This document shows, piece after piece, positions 36,381 to 47,439 of a stretch of DNA of 64,000 bases. The stretch's first letter is position 1; the number at the start of each line of letters is the position of its first letter. This stretch comes from Ligula intestinalis. Its lineage: Eukaryota > Platyhelminthes > Cestoda > Diphyllobothriidea > Diphyllobothriidae. The position numbers were made by a program, and so were the translations under genes. The stretch is from assembly GCA_036362985.1 (NCBI GenBank), contig JAYGXS010000006.1, forward strand, positions 10,852,391-10,916,390. The letters are read 5' to 3'. Below the pieces are notes generated by a model. That model was not told the DNA's origin. It searched no databases and saw only the letters and a list, made by a program, of their open reading frames with translations.

Positions 36381-36592
36381 CTGGTGGTCTTCAGTAAGCT
36401 TGCACTGCCGTCTGTTTCGCACTACATTGGTGTTGGACGTGTGAACTTTGACCTGCCCAGTCGGTGCTGACCCCACTTAGTCTCTTGGATGTTGGCTTGC
36501 ATGACCTTCGTCCCCTTTACGGTCAGCGTAGTTGTAGGTGGGTAAGTATGCTTGTTGACCTCCCCTAGGTCGACCGACGGACTGATGACTAG

Positions 36593-37093
36593 TTGCAGTT
36601 CACGCGGCTTGTTCTTTGCCTCGTGGATGCGACGGTGTTTGAGGTTGGTCTTCCCTACCCTGCCTGTCAGGTGCTGCGCACAAGGCTCGGATCAGGTCGG
36701 CCAGGACCAGTAGAGTATATGAGTACGCAAACCAAGGGCCTAATCTCACAGAAAAAGAGGGGTGGAGGTTGCAGGTCACACGGCCAACATCAAAACCTGT
36801 CTCGCCGTCTTACCTGCGAAGCGAAGAATAACTCAAGTGAGCAGCAACAAGTGATCAGTCCGCCGGTCGACGTGGGTGATTCCAGCAAGCACATTGACCC
36901 GCCTACAGATACGCCGACCGCAGAGGGGACGAAGGTCACACAAGCTCCCCAACAGCCAACCTTTGGGAGACCAAATGGGGTCGGCAACGAACGGGCAAGT
37001 CAATTTTTGCATGTTCAACACCGATATAATACGAGGCAGACGGAAAGGCTGACTAACTCAGGGTCACCAGACGCAACTACCATAATACTCTGA
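36593..37093 (+). pseudogene. Open frame across the group E right arm (PLE C-terminal tail)
   Basis: A 166-codon frame whose last third (RYNTRQTERLTNSGSPDATT) lies in the right arm; its beginning lies in the left arm's antisense. No domain is recognisable. It resembles the polar C-terminal tail encoded after the GIY-YIG domain in other PLEs. Probably not a real protein start, because the ATG falls in inverted sequence. Confidence 0.35.
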
Positions 37094-37123
37094 CAATGGA
37101 ATCGAGAAGGGTTCTAAAACGTC

Positions 37124-37420
37124 AATTTAAATATAATAATGTCCATGAACCCGCCATCTCTTCTTCTTCCTTATCTTTGGGAGATGGTAAAAGCGATAAA
37201 TGTTCGTATGAACAAGTCTATCACGAGAAACAAGGTCGCATTTTTTGGCGCTGCAATAAGAAGCAAGCTTCCATCATGAGCAGTGAAAATCATATTGCAC
37301 CGCACAATAAACATAGGCAGGACAATTCCGCTCAACATGGTGCTCGTATTGCAGGCTTATCATAACAAGCTACACTGTGGAGAGGACAGTATGAACTAAA
37401 AGACTTGATCGTTGAAAAAA
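37124..37420 (+). other. Spacer between elements; 89-codon frame without a recognised family
   Basis: A plus-strand frame at 37096-37365 has a polar composition (YNNVHEPAISSSSLSLGDGK) but no domain. Likely chance or untypable element sequence. Confidence 0.35.
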
Positions 37421-37422
37421 AA

Positions 37423-38520
37423 ATTTGTTCGCCTGACGTTTCGGATTCTGTCGAGAATCCTTAATCATAGGTTACCGTAGAACAATGCAATACATGCAGA
37501 GCTCTTTATTCTTCATAGCGGCCACCCGCAGTTTCTTGTAACCACCGCCGGTGATCGTAATTGGTGCGGTGATGGTTTCGCATTTCGCATTCGAGTCATT
37601 AATTGCCGTGATTTCATTGTCCCATTTTCGATGCGTGCCTGAAAATTGCACGACAATTACGTTCGCTGTCGTCGGAGTTGTTCCTGTACACGGCCCTTCC
37701 CACGTTGCTGCTTTCCTGCTCAGACAACGTCTCAATTTGCAGTATGGGAACGGCAAATCGTTGCGCTTGTTGATTGGCTGTGGGCCTGAGAACCATGACT
37801 TGAGTAGTTCGCGGGTCACGTGGTTGTCACCATCTGCAAGGGGTTCGGTAGTAGGAGCAGTCTTTAACTGACATGTGCTCCGCTCGGGGGAGGATAGCTC
37901 ATCGTGAGGGCGAAAGAAAGCGACTATTGTTTTCGTGCACGCGTCGTTACAGGGGATGGCTTTTGTACGTCGGCAGTCATCACCAACATGCGCGCCGATC
38001 TTTATTGCCATCCTAGGATGCTAGTTTTGTTCACCCCACTCAATCTGCCTTTCTCCTAGTCCGTCTAGATAGTGGTAGCTGCAGCAGCGTTGGTCGGCCC
38101 GGATTTTGGTGTGACAACGAACGTGTCAATTGCAGACTCCTACTTGTTCGGGTTCGAAAATGCTTCCGAAAAAAAATAGAACGGCTAAATGAGCTTTTCC
38201 CTCTGTAGTACGTGACTTTCTTCTCGAAATAGCCTTCTGGAAGGCAAATGGGTGCGTAGAGCCTGCACATTGGTTCCCACTCAGTGTTTCATTCTACTCA
38301 CTCCCCCAATATTTTAATTAACACAACCAGTTAATTGTCTTCCTGTCTCTACGACGTAGTTTACTTTGCAACACTTACACTGGATCCGATAGATAACCTT
38401 TTTCGTTTCACTTCGCGTAAAAGTTGTACTACGTCTCATGAACAGATATAAAATGGTGGATACTGGTTGATTAGCGAGACTGACCCGAAATGGTTTCAGG
38501 AGAAGGGAAACTGGTTAAGA
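37423..38520 (-). mobile_element. Group D PLE relic (3' end, tail coding, GIY-YIG remnant)
   Basis: The outer end at 37430-37470 matches the D terminal stem (CCTGACGTTTCGGATTCTGTC...). Minus-strand coding at 37472-37830 parallels the D C-terminal tail: NHVTRELLKSWFSGPQPINK, KRNDLPFPY, WEGPCTGTTP. A further piece of D endonuclease (CKCCKVNYVVETGRQ) lies at about 38345-38400. About 300 bp between them (38040-38340) do not fit and may be an insertion. Confidence 0.65.
38105..38170 (+). other. Copy of group C-like terminal motif
   Basis: TGACAACGAACGTGTC ... TTGTTCGGGTTCGAAAATG resembles the C-group end at 33976-34030, with a longer loop. It lies within the unexplained insert of the D relic. Confidence 0.3.
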
Positions 38521-39400
38521 GATGCCGTCAGTACAAAGAATCGCTACACAGATATTTTTGTTATTCTAGCATTGGACGTAAGCTTTGCTCATATGACGTT
38601 GTGATATGTCCGCTGGCCATGAGGTTATGGGTAATGGAGTTCTGTATTTTTGCAGTCCATCTCACTACAGTGTTCTCCTTTCCTTATGTAGAGCTTTTGC
38701 ATGGAGTTGTGTGTGACATAACATTAGTACCCGCAGTACCTAAGGTCTGCGTTATTGTCATAGATTTTAGGTGCCACATTTTGAGGATAATGACAGTTTT
38801 GTCACGTATTTAGTCTAAAAATGCACCCTGCGATTTTCGGAAACTGGGATCTCAAGTTTTTTTTAGCACTACCTTATCAATGACTGCCGAGAGAGGCGAT
38901 CACATTGGTGCTCTTCAAATGTTATTCAAAGTCTCTTGAAAGGAACGAACGCTTTTAGACAGGATTTCTCCACTTCACCGGCTTTCCAGTCTAGTTTTAC
39001 ATCCTATCGAGCACTTTTTTGACCGTTTAGACTGTGAGGTCCTGCGGGACCAAATTACTGTGGGAGATGTCACCAAATGACAGTGGATCGTGCCGATTTG
39101 AGCTAGTCGGGAAAAAAGTAGTTGAAGACATCGTTTTGGCTATAGCTGAGGTGAAAGATGACAACCTTCAGAACAGCTATTTACTTATATATTTATCCAA
39201 AAATGCATGTAGATTAGTTGCTATCGACAAAGACAGTGTAGAAAAAAACAGTCAGTCAGCCATAGAGCGCCTGCTTTTGAAAACTGGGATCTTTGTTTAC
39301 TGAGCTTGATGCTTTACCAAGCAGTCATGGGTCAGTTTTCCCAATGGTTTTTACTGATACTATTAGTTATGGTATTTAGTTGCATACCGATCAGGTGCGC
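38521..39400. other. No recognisable gene
   Basis: Frames of 107 codons (38490-38813) and 89 codons (39034-39303) on the plus strand have no recognisable domain. The region immediately precedes a group B PLE, so 5' PLE sequence too diverged to identify is possible. Confidence 0.4.
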
Positions 39401-39538
39401 GTGATGTTATGACTTGGGGCTTTAATAGAATCATCAGCTTTCAAGAAAGGGCATCCTTTGGGAAAGTAGAAAACTATTTCAGTAAATTTTTCTCAATGCA
39501 TCTATAATAATGGCAAACTGTATAGACAAGTTGATTGA

Positions 39539-39859
39539 GTGGCAATTGGTAGACCCCTTGGTCCTACCCTTGCAGACATATTTATGGGTAATCTTGAAGA
39601 CAAAGTATCCTTAACATTGAAAAGGACACCCCTTTACAGAAGATTTGTATATGATTATATCTTTGCTGTTGTCGAAAAAATTAAGAAAGCCGAAGAACTA
39701 CTGCTTATGATTAACATTCTGCACCCAAAAATGAAATTTACGATGGAAGTAGAAATCGAGAACCAGATTTCTCTCCTAGACGTTCACATGTCCAAAGAGA
39801 AAGACGGTTCTGTAACATGGCAGTACTTGAATTATCTTGGATTTGCTACTATACAATAG
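39539..39859 (+). pseudogene. PLE group B reverse transcriptase fragment
   Basis: The 106-codon frame has VAIGRPLGPTLADIFMGNLE, the PLE RT motif around the nucleic-acid-binding G-x-P-x-G, then LYRRFVYDYIFAVV where a functional PLE would carry Y-V-D-D. Here the first Asp is Tyr, so catalysis is lost. QISLLDVHMSKEKDGSV is the post-palm motif. The frame is broken upstream by TGA just before VAIGRP. Confidence 0.75.
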
Positions 39860-40088
39860 AAATGTAACTTAGTTGGCGTCCTCTTTCAAAGAACAAGCAA
39901 AATCTGTTCAATGGAGATATTGCATGCGGAAATTGCCAGCCACAAGGAAGCTCTTCTAAAGTGTGGCTACCCAGCTCACTTTATTGACAAATATAGCAAA
40001 CCCTCACGGCAATGGGTAAAAGAACAGTCAGCTCCAAAAAGCCTGTTTTCAGATCCTTGACCTTTAAGGGTGATAACACCTTAAACCC

Positions 40089-40478
40089 TTGCACAACACC
40101 ATTAAAAGGACCTACTTTGCTGCTGAGCTCGTCTTTTGCTACTCGATAGAGACTTTTACGATTCCAAAAGCGAAGGATGCCTTGCCATTGTTTGCCGCTT
40201 CAAGTTGTGTTTACGACTTGAAATGCACTTGCGTATGCAAGTATATAGGGCGAACACAATGGCAATTAGAAGCCAGAGCAAAAGAGCATTTGCTGAGTTG
40301 GCTTTTAAGACAGGATAATAGGACTCCCCGTTCTTCCATTAGTGAACATATTTTAGATAACAGCCATTCTGTTGACCCCAAAACATCCTTTCAAGTACTT
40401 TTTTTGGGCACGAACAACTCAAACATTGCACTACCTGAAGACAGCCTCTATATGACGATCAAAACCCGACCTATGTAA
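40089..40478 (+). pseudogene. PLE group B GIY-YIG endonuclease and C-terminus
   Basis: [20 protein letters not shown] is the GIY-YIG signature (first Gly region degraded to CVYDL), followed by LEARAKEHLLSWL, SISEHILDNSHSVDP and the terminal ALPEDSLYMTIKTRPM before TAA/TGTAA. It shows the normal C-terminus missing from the intron 2 copy. Confidence 0.75.
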
Positions 40479-40699
40479 ACATCCGGCTCCCTGATTCACA
40501 TCCTCATTCTGCCCCTGCCCGCATTTTTGCTTTAACGTTTTTTCCCTATCTCACTGTCCAAATGCCTTCACTTACTTACATTACTAATTCAACTAATTAG
40601 CCCACTTTACTAGTTGACATTCCTGATCGGTTTCTATGGCCTCTTCTGTATGAATTAAATTGTTGTATTGTGTCATTCGTTATTCACTTAATGCAGCGA

Positions 40700-40760
40700 G
40701 AAGACGCAAGTGATGAGCACTCGCGAAATATATTTTCCATGGTTACGCAATCTTCAAATT
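40700..40760 (+). ncRNA. Degenerate hammerhead motif, group B PLE
   Basis: GTGATGA (40710-40716; the invariant C is G here), stem II GC-actc-GC (40717-40724), GAAA (40725-40728), then a CCATGG palindrome and AATC. Stem I is no longer complementary. A decayed sibling of 14439-14493. Confidence 0.4.
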
Positions 40761-41150
40761 TGCATCTGGGAAAAGATGCTCCAAAATTCTGAATTAATTT
40801 TCAGATTTCCCAAAGGCGCCTCTCCTTGAAATTACATTTCTTGGGATGTCTGCCTTCCAGCTTATGCGGAAGAATCATCTGCTGGCGGCTTGCAAACCGA
40901 AAACAGCCATTCCATTCACTCCTGTATTTTTCCCCATCGCCTGGTCTACCTATACTACTGCTCTTGATGTAGATACCTGCAAGATTTATAGTTTGAGCAT
41001 CAAGGCACAACGGGTTAGACACGTGTCCTTACCTGCTCACTAAGCGCCTTACTAGCATAAACATTAACGCATGTGGAATGTTCATTTGGCTAACATACGT
41101 TTTCAGTACTTCATGGCTTGGGGTTTAAATATAATTATCTGCTTTCAAGG

Positions 41151-41332
41151 AAAGGCATTCTTTGGGAAATGAGGAAATTTATTCAGTAATTTTTCGACAA
41201 TGGCCCCTCAAGGTCATCACCAGACTTGACAAAAATGTGAAAAGAGCAACTCTTATGTCTGACAATGATCTGGGGATCCAGTGACAAACATTTACTGAAT
41301 AAATTTCCTCATTTCCCAAAGTATGCTTTTTC
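41151..41332. repeat. Inverted repeat with about 40-bp arms
   Basis: 41151-41190 and 41291-41332 are reverse complements; a core of about 29 bp (TTTGGGAAATGAGGAAATTT...) is exact. The loop is about 100 bp. Confidence 0.8.
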
Positions 41333-41870
41333 TTAAAAATTCAGTTCTTGGGATGTTTGCGTTTTAGTTTATACAAAAAAACCTCTGTTGACGGCAAGCA
41401 AACCGAAACTGGCCATTCACGTTATTCCTTTATTTTTGGTCATCGTCTAATCTCCCTATGTATAGTATTTCTTACTATATCAATACCTGCAAGTGTTACC
41501 GTTTGAGCCTCAATGCACAACGGGATGAGCACATACATGCAACAGTAGCTTATGAAGCGCCACTAATTAATCCCTACAACCTGCATGTTTTCTTAAGAAA
41601 ACGGTGATTATCGGGCTTAATGGGCGGAAAATAAGGACATGCAGTGTAATATATTTTCATAAATCTTAAATGCATTTTTAATTTACTGTATTTAGAAGTG
41701 CTGTTGATTTAAATGAATTTAACTTATCTGTATAATCATTTAACTTTTTGCGAAAAATTCCTATTATCAAACTGCAGGTTTTTTTTATTTCCCGAAAAAT
41801 TGAAATTGTGGTTAGGATTTCGTCTACTTCAACTTTCCTGTGGTCCAACTTACCATTTTGGCGTTAGATT

Positions 41871-41904
41871 AGTATAGTCCGCGGCGCGTAGCGCCGCGCA
41901 TACT
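41871..41904. repeat. GC-rich perfect hairpin
   Basis: CGCGGCGC-GTA-GCGCCGCG (41880-41898): an 8-bp perfect stem with a 3-base loop, flanked by AGTAT/ATACT that can pair again. Striking in AT-rich surroundings. Confidence 0.75.
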
Positions 41905-42354
41905 TGCAAATTACATGCGGCAAAACCTGCGTCCAGCGGCCGTGGGAAGCAAGTTCGAGTACATTTTTGCGCTTAGCACTTGCTTCTAAAAATTTCCGTA
42001 TCTGCCTATCCTATTTTTTTCACCCCACGTATCTCTATAACCACCATATTTGCAGGACAAAATTCTGGGAATAGGGGTATATGAGTGGAGCTATATAAGC
42101 TTCTTTCACCCACATACCTTAACCTGATCACTGAGTGCCCAACTACCATTAATATAAACGCATGTGGAAAATTTATTTTGCAAGCATATGTTTTTAGCAA
42201 TTCATTCTCAGGCCAGTTCAATTGCAGGGATAATGAAAATCGTACAGTTGTACGGGGTTACTAAGAGTCCTTTGATTACAACTCCTCGTTTTCACGCCAC
42301 CCGCATGGCAAGATCGGCATGTAAAGGTCCTTGTACTGTGTATAAAGCGACTCA

Positions 42355-42740
42355 CCTTGAAGGCCACATCCATGTGCATCTACCCTATCACTTGCTCCTG
42401 TGGAGCAGGATAAATTGGCCGGACAGTGTGGTACCTACAAAGGAGCATACGTGGATACCTACCGGTCTGGTTAGGTGAAGGCTAATCTAGATTGATCTCG
42501 ACTTCTATTCTCTGTACGAATCACTGAGTCTATCCTTACGAAGCCTTTCAGGTTGAGCACCGGACACCAACCAACTTCTCCAAGGACCTAGGCCAATCAG
42601 CTGAGGCAGTGTATATACGTCTAGCTGATCCAGTGCTGTGCTGTCAGAAGATGGTACTACAAGCACTTTCAAGTTCATGACTAACCTCGACGCCAGGTGT
42701 CGACCGCACATCATCCCCACACCCTAGTGACAGTCTTTTA
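42355..42740 (+). mobile_element. Group A PLE relic (GIY-YIG region)
   Basis: CACATCCATGTGCAT, CTCCTGTGGAGCAGGATA and AATTGGCCGGAC parallel 11285-11345 of the group A element (frame MCIYSF...CGAGYIGR), with shifts. A following segment (CGAAGCCTTTCAGGTTGAG) matches the 43.6-kb relic. Confidence 0.55.
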
Positions 42741-42959
42741 CTTCGTGTATATGACAGTAATTATCACTCCGCGTACCTGACACATGACCACCGCTCAAAA
42801 CCTATCTTTATTTATTCCCATACCCCTTCTCCCTCCACCAGCACAAGTACATTTCCGTGCCGATCTTCCCCTGCAGACGGCGTGAAAACTGTAATTTGTA
42901 ATCAAAGAACCCTTGTTAACCCTGCGCAACTGTACGATTTTCATTATTCCTGTAGGTTT

Positions 42960-43430
42960 ACTGTTCTGCTGATGAATTACTAAGGAATGTGCTGGCCGAA
43001 TAAATTTTATAATTCAACACATATCTTGTATAAGCCGGCGAAACAGACGAGGAATACAAGTTCATTTCATACTTCGAAGGCTCCCATATTACGACTGAAA
43101 TGGTAGATTGCCAGGTATGCGATTTCATTGTCGGGTCGCAGAGTCTTCATTTCCATGCCGTCTGCGTGACGGGGTTGGTTTGATGGGGATGTTTAAGGTG
43201 GAAGCGGTGGAGGTGAGGTGGGGGGGGGGGTGGAGCCGACTGTGAACGTCAAACGCGCGGCTATCCACAAAGACCTTTCATCCGGAACATTAGGGAGTGT
43301 ACCGCAACGTCTGCCGTCGCAACTGCAGAAAAGAAAGACTTATTTATAAGACTGTCATTGCTAGGAGACGCGTTAAACTAATTAGTAAGACGCTATCTAA
43401 GGGCGGTTAAGATAAGTCCACCTGGAGGTG
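42960..43430. other. No recognisable gene; G-rich run
   Basis: Contains a run of ten or more G at about 43221-43231 and an untyped flank between two group A relics. Confidence 0.4.
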
Positions 43431-43439
43431 GAGGGAAAG

Positions 43440-43790
43440 GACCGACTGCCGTTGCCGGCTATATCTATGCGTATTTTTTCATTCATCTGCTCCTGTGATG
43501 TGGGAAACACTTGCCGACCAATGAGGCATCTGCCTCTCTGGCTAGATAAAGGGCATAATCTCTCGATTTCAAGTTAAATTCTTGCTCAGTTACTCGATAC
43601 AAGCCACCGAGTTGGCGCATTGGAAGCTTTTCAGGTTGCCTACCGAACACTGCGCAGTATTCTAAAGACCTGCGCAAACGGGTGCTAGCAACAGCCGAGG
43701 CAACGTCAATTCGGTTTACGAAGCCAACGTTCTGTTATCCGAAGAAAATTGGCACACATAGTCTGCCTCCATTGGCTGACACTAGGTGAT
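43440..43790 (+). mobile_element. Group A PLE relic (GIY-YIG region)
   Basis: ATGCGTATTTTTTCATTCATCTGCTCCTGTGATGTGGGAAACA-type sequence at 43464-43510 corresponds to group A 11292-11335; 43618-43730 parallels the segment downstream of the nuclease. Broken in all frames. Confidence 0.5.
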
Positions 43791-43994
43791 AATTGCATGC
43801 CGCAACAAATCCTAATACCAGCCACACACAATTTGGGTGTTGCACGTACAGATATCGTTCACAGCCTACCATGAACCCCTCTCCTTACCCCCTTCCACTC
43901 TCAGGTCCAACGCCCTCAACACACTGACAACGTGAGGTAGGATGACTAACCCTCTCCCCAAGAGCCATGTAGGTAAGGCGCATATGTAACGAGT

Positions 43995-45360
43995 TCGCTC
44001 CTCATGTCAATTAAGCGGCCTTTTTTTAGAGAGCGAGAAAATGTTTTAATTTTGAAAGGAATGCCAAAAAGCTTTCAGCAAAAAATGGCCCCATTCACGA
44101 AGAGCAAGAGATAAGGTAAGGAAGTAGTCATGGTAAAAGGTCAAAGCTAAAAGTCATAGAATACTCAAAATTAAAGCGTAACACGATATCCACATCTATA
44201 ATGGAGACAGGTCACCTTGCAACTTCTCAATTTCCGCTTTCTCGCACGTAAATTAGCGTGCTAGGAGAAGAAGTACAGAGTGCTGATATGCCGACGTATG
44301 GCAAGACATACGACCGAAACCTCGGTGCATAGAACAGGAAGACTAAGCAGCCATTATTTCAGAGTATAGAACGTGATTGACCTCACTAAGGATGTAATCA
44401 GCAAAACGCTTGACCGTTTTAAAATGTCGCTGCATGATAATGTCAGCTAGAACGACATAGAAAACACCAGCAGCTGAAGAGAGAATTCAAAGTATGCATT
44501 TAAAAATCACCGGGTCTTTTCTAAGTAAAGCTGAAAGAATAACTGTAGACCAGTAAAGAACCAATGGAAGAATGCAGGCATCTATAAATCATCAGATAAG
44601 AGCTTGTTGTGCGAGTTGTGAATGCAATCGGCGGATATAATATGAAAGTTTATAATTTTTTTATAAAAAGGCCTTCTATTTGAAGAGCAAATGTAAGGTT
44701 GGATGCCATAGTAACACCAAGGTATTGGAAAGAGGTTACCTTGTTGGGCAAAATGTCAGTAGTTTTAGGACTGGGAGAGGGTCACGGTCAAAAAATACAC
44801 TGTACTGACTTCCGCTCGTTAAGTAGCAGGCAATTTGCTGAGGATCATGTTGAGCCGTGGTCCAAGCCAGCCTTCAGTACTTGAAGATGTATCTGACTTT
44901 TGAGAGGATGGCCAACAACCGTATCAGCAGCATAACAATGAATGACTGAAAATAGTGTTTCGAAAATTCCCATTCAAAAATTCAAAAGATAAATTGGTCA
45001 ACATATGTTCTCTTTCGAAAAAAATATATTAAACTCGGTACTTCAATAAAAAAACTAAGTGAATAGGCAGAAAAAAATAGTTTACTAGTCAGAATCAGGG
45101 GAGAAGAGCAAATCGGGGTCGGCAGTCTAAAAAGCGGCGGACGGTTAAATTAGCATCTACTAGTCATGGTATCTGTGGCAGCAGCCCTGGTCTTAACCAG
45201 CAAGACAACGAGTTCTGGGCTTAATGGTTAGGGCGTTTGCTCTGATCAAAAAGGCCGTGAATTTAAGGCTTGTGTGAGCCTCCACTTAAGTCTGAGAATG
45301 GCTAGCTGACGACGGCTAATGAGCCAAAAATGGCCATTCTAGTTTCCCTTGCCTTTGCCG
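43995..45360. other. No recognisable gene
   Basis: Only short frames; no repeat recognised. Confidence 0.5.
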
Positions 45361-45394
45361 GCAATAATATTTACGAAGTAATTTTGGGCGCACA

Positions 45395-45690
45395 GGACCG
45401 GTCTGCGTAACGTGGTCGCATGAGCCAACATTTGTACAAAAGGGTCCGAGAACGTCTTTCTTTCGGTATGGTTTGCGAAAGCTAAAATAAGGAGCATGAA
45501 CAGTTCCATCCTAGTGCGCGCGGTAGGCTCAGATTATCGTGTGGATGCCAGGGAGGCTTTCCAAGTGATCTGGAGCCTACATTCAAGCTACTCATAATTA
45601 TTTAAGCAGCCTCCGTTGGCTACGTCGGAAGCGGCTGATGTCAGGCTACGCAAACCGGTAATGTGTAAGACAGTGTGTAAAAGACAGTTT
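45395..45690 (+). mobile_element. Group A PLE relic truncated against a group B element
   Basis: AACAGTTCCATCCTAGTGCG, CGTGTGGATGCCAGGGAGGC and TCAAGCTACTCA follow 11420-11510 of group A closely. It stops at about 45690, where a B-group RT segment begins after a TGTGTAA(AA)GACAG near-duplication. Confidence 0.65.
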
Positions 45691-46316
45691 GCATTTTATC
45701 GACGAAATCAAGCAGCATAATATTCATGGCAACTATATGCTATCCGTGGATGTTGAATCTTTGTTTAGCAACGTGCCATTGAACGAAATCATCGACATTA
45801 TTTGTGCTTATTCATCTAACACCTGCTTGTCCCCCAAATACTACGGGACTTATTACAACTGGGTACTAAGAATGTCCACTTTCGTTCCTCCATGACGGAA
45901 CACTTGCTGAACACGGGTCGTTCTGTGGACCACAAAACTTCATTCCGAATTTTTGTTTGAGCACGACCATCTCGTATCTTGTGCTACCTGGAGGCAGCAT
46001 ATACAAGACGCTCAGAACCAGATCTAAGTAAAATGTTGGACCATGTGGTTAACCTAGCCTGGCCTTGGTAACAAACGGCTCCCAGATTTTAACAGTCCCC
46101 TGCTCTTTTTTTGCCGTAATTCATTTTCTTCTGTTTCTCCTTCCACTTTGTTCCAACCTCCTTACCTTACCAATTAGCATTAGTGACTTTGACCTTTGAA
46201 GTTTCTATGCCTATTCAATTTCGTATATTTTCTCATTCATAACTCTTGAACACTCTGGAGTGGCTGCAACTTATTAGCGCTACCGAAATGTAATGGATCC
46301 AATAAATTTTGCAGTC
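45689..46316 (+). mobile_element. Group B PLE, internally deleted, with terminal hammerhead
   Basis: The open frame 45689-45895 encodes MLSVDVESLFSNVPLNEIID, RT motif A with its catalytic Asp. The sequence then jumps at about 45893 to the C-terminal region (GTCGTTCTGTGGACCACAAAAC, parallel to 40360-40385), and ends in the B 3' region and hammerhead. The RT palm remainder and the nuclease core are deleted. Confidence 0.7.
46262..46316 (+). ncRNA. Hammerhead-like ribozyme, group B, stem I retained, core degraded
   Basis: Stem I GGCTGCAA (46262-46269) pairs with TTGCAGTC (46309-46316) over eight positions (one G-U), although the sequence differs from the 14.4-kb copy. The core has decayed to CTTATTA (46270-46276). 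GAAA (46285-46288) and the TGGATCCA palindrome are kept. Confidence 0.5.
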
Positions 46317-46499
46317 TGCGCAATATAAAAATTATGTCCCCCCCACCTACCCTGACATCTACACAATTTTTTTTCTACCAAACCACATACTTTATTCAGT
46401 TACTTCAGATATAAATGCAAAGAGCTGAAGATAATTTTTACCGTTAGCAAACGTGCACTCCCCAATTTATTTTCTGAATAAAATGTTTACCGATTTGAG

Positions 46500-46640
46500 G
46501 TTTTAGTCATACACTCATACTTACTGCCGCGATGCTCACAGACCCCAATTTTTCATCTGGTCAGACGACGGGCCGGTTTTACCCGCTTGAAAATTCACGA
46601 GTAAAACTCTGTTTTCCGACAAGCCTTCACCCGTCAACTT
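46500..46640 (+). mobile_element. Group C PLE 3' terminus
   Basis: Shares CAGACGACGGG..., TTGAAAATTCACGAGTAAAA and CTC with 33976-34040. No coding remnant nearby. Confidence 0.45.
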
Positions 46641-47439
46641 CCATTCTCATCATCAGATTAATGCGCTGACATTTCCTGCCGGCGTAGATTTGTTAAACTT
46701 CGCTGCCAAAGTAAGTCACCCCTTTGGAAACGCAGAGGCCATCGCACCACCTTACGCAAACTTCGGGGAAGCAGATGGCCGAACACTCATCACGTCCAAT
46801 TCCACCACGCGTGATGCAAGTTCATCAGGACAGTGCGGTCCACCAAGAAATCAACGCACAAGGGGAAAATTATCGCTATTTGTCATACGTGTGCAGTAAT
46901 GGTTATGTCTTAGAAATACTGCAAGTTCGTGTGCATGCGTAAGCTATTTCTCCTACTGCTTTCTGCGCAGATTTCTATTGAAAAATCCGCGAGCGAGGGC
47001 TTCTTCTCCGCCAGCTACCTGTCCAAGTTCAGTAAATGTGTAATTGCAGAGAGGACGTACGTCAACGTGTTTTAGTTTTTGAACACTGAATCTGCCAAAA
47101 TAACCGCAAACTGTCCTTTAATGAAACGAAAAATTTGACCAACTATTGATTTCCTTCAAAATGGTACTAGCGTCTGGCGCTAAGAACCTCATTGATTTAG
47201 CTCGTATAGGCAAAGATGGGTAAACATAGGGCTTAATATGGACGTAACAGTCCAACTGATTTTTATTTAATTTATTTACATACACATTTTCTGAGGTGCA
47301 CGTGTTTATTATTTCGCAAAAAAAAACAGAAAAAAAACGGCGATTTCATGGACCCAACTTTGAGCATACTCTTGATTCATTTATCCCCGCTGTCTGCCTC
47401 GTGTTATAATCGCACGCAGCGCGCGCATCATAACCTGCC

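Larger units (their letters stand above)
36328..37123 (+). mobile_element. Group E PLE terminus as a near-complete inverted repeat
   Basis: 36328-36650 and about 36775-37123 are diverged reverse complements around a spacer of roughly 120 bp. Shared blocks include CAACACCGATATAATACGAG/CAACACCAATGTAGTGCGAA, CCAGACGCAACTACCA, GGGGACGAAGGTCA and GTCGACCG/GTCGACC. Each outer end carries a hammerhead-like motif. It looks like a snap-back copy consisting almost entirely of element 3' end. Confidence 0.65.
39405..40765 (+). mobile_element. Group B PLE, most complete B copy but decayed
   Basis: RT palm to 3' end in order: NNGKLYRQ (39513), RPLGPTLADIFMG, an active-site strand, the thumb, GIY-YIG domain, C-terminal end at 40478, 3' untranslated region, and hammerhead remnant at 40700-40760. 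At least two frameshifts and several stops. Sequence like 39405-39490 recurs at 41115-41195. Confidence 0.75.
40804..42215 (+). repeat. Diverged local duplication, two units plus partial third
   Basis: 40804-41045 and 41310-41560 share TTCCCAAAG, TTCTTGGGATGT, TGGCGGCTTGCAAACCGAAA/TGACGGCAAGCAAACCGAAA, CACAACGGG and others in order. The end of unit 1 (41050-41110, AACGCATGTGGAA) recurs at 42150-42215. No coding content recognised. Confidence 0.6.

Noticed and set aside
42950..43010. Hammerhead at CTGATGAATTAC
   Set aside because: CTGATGA is present, but no properly spaced GAAA and no stem II.
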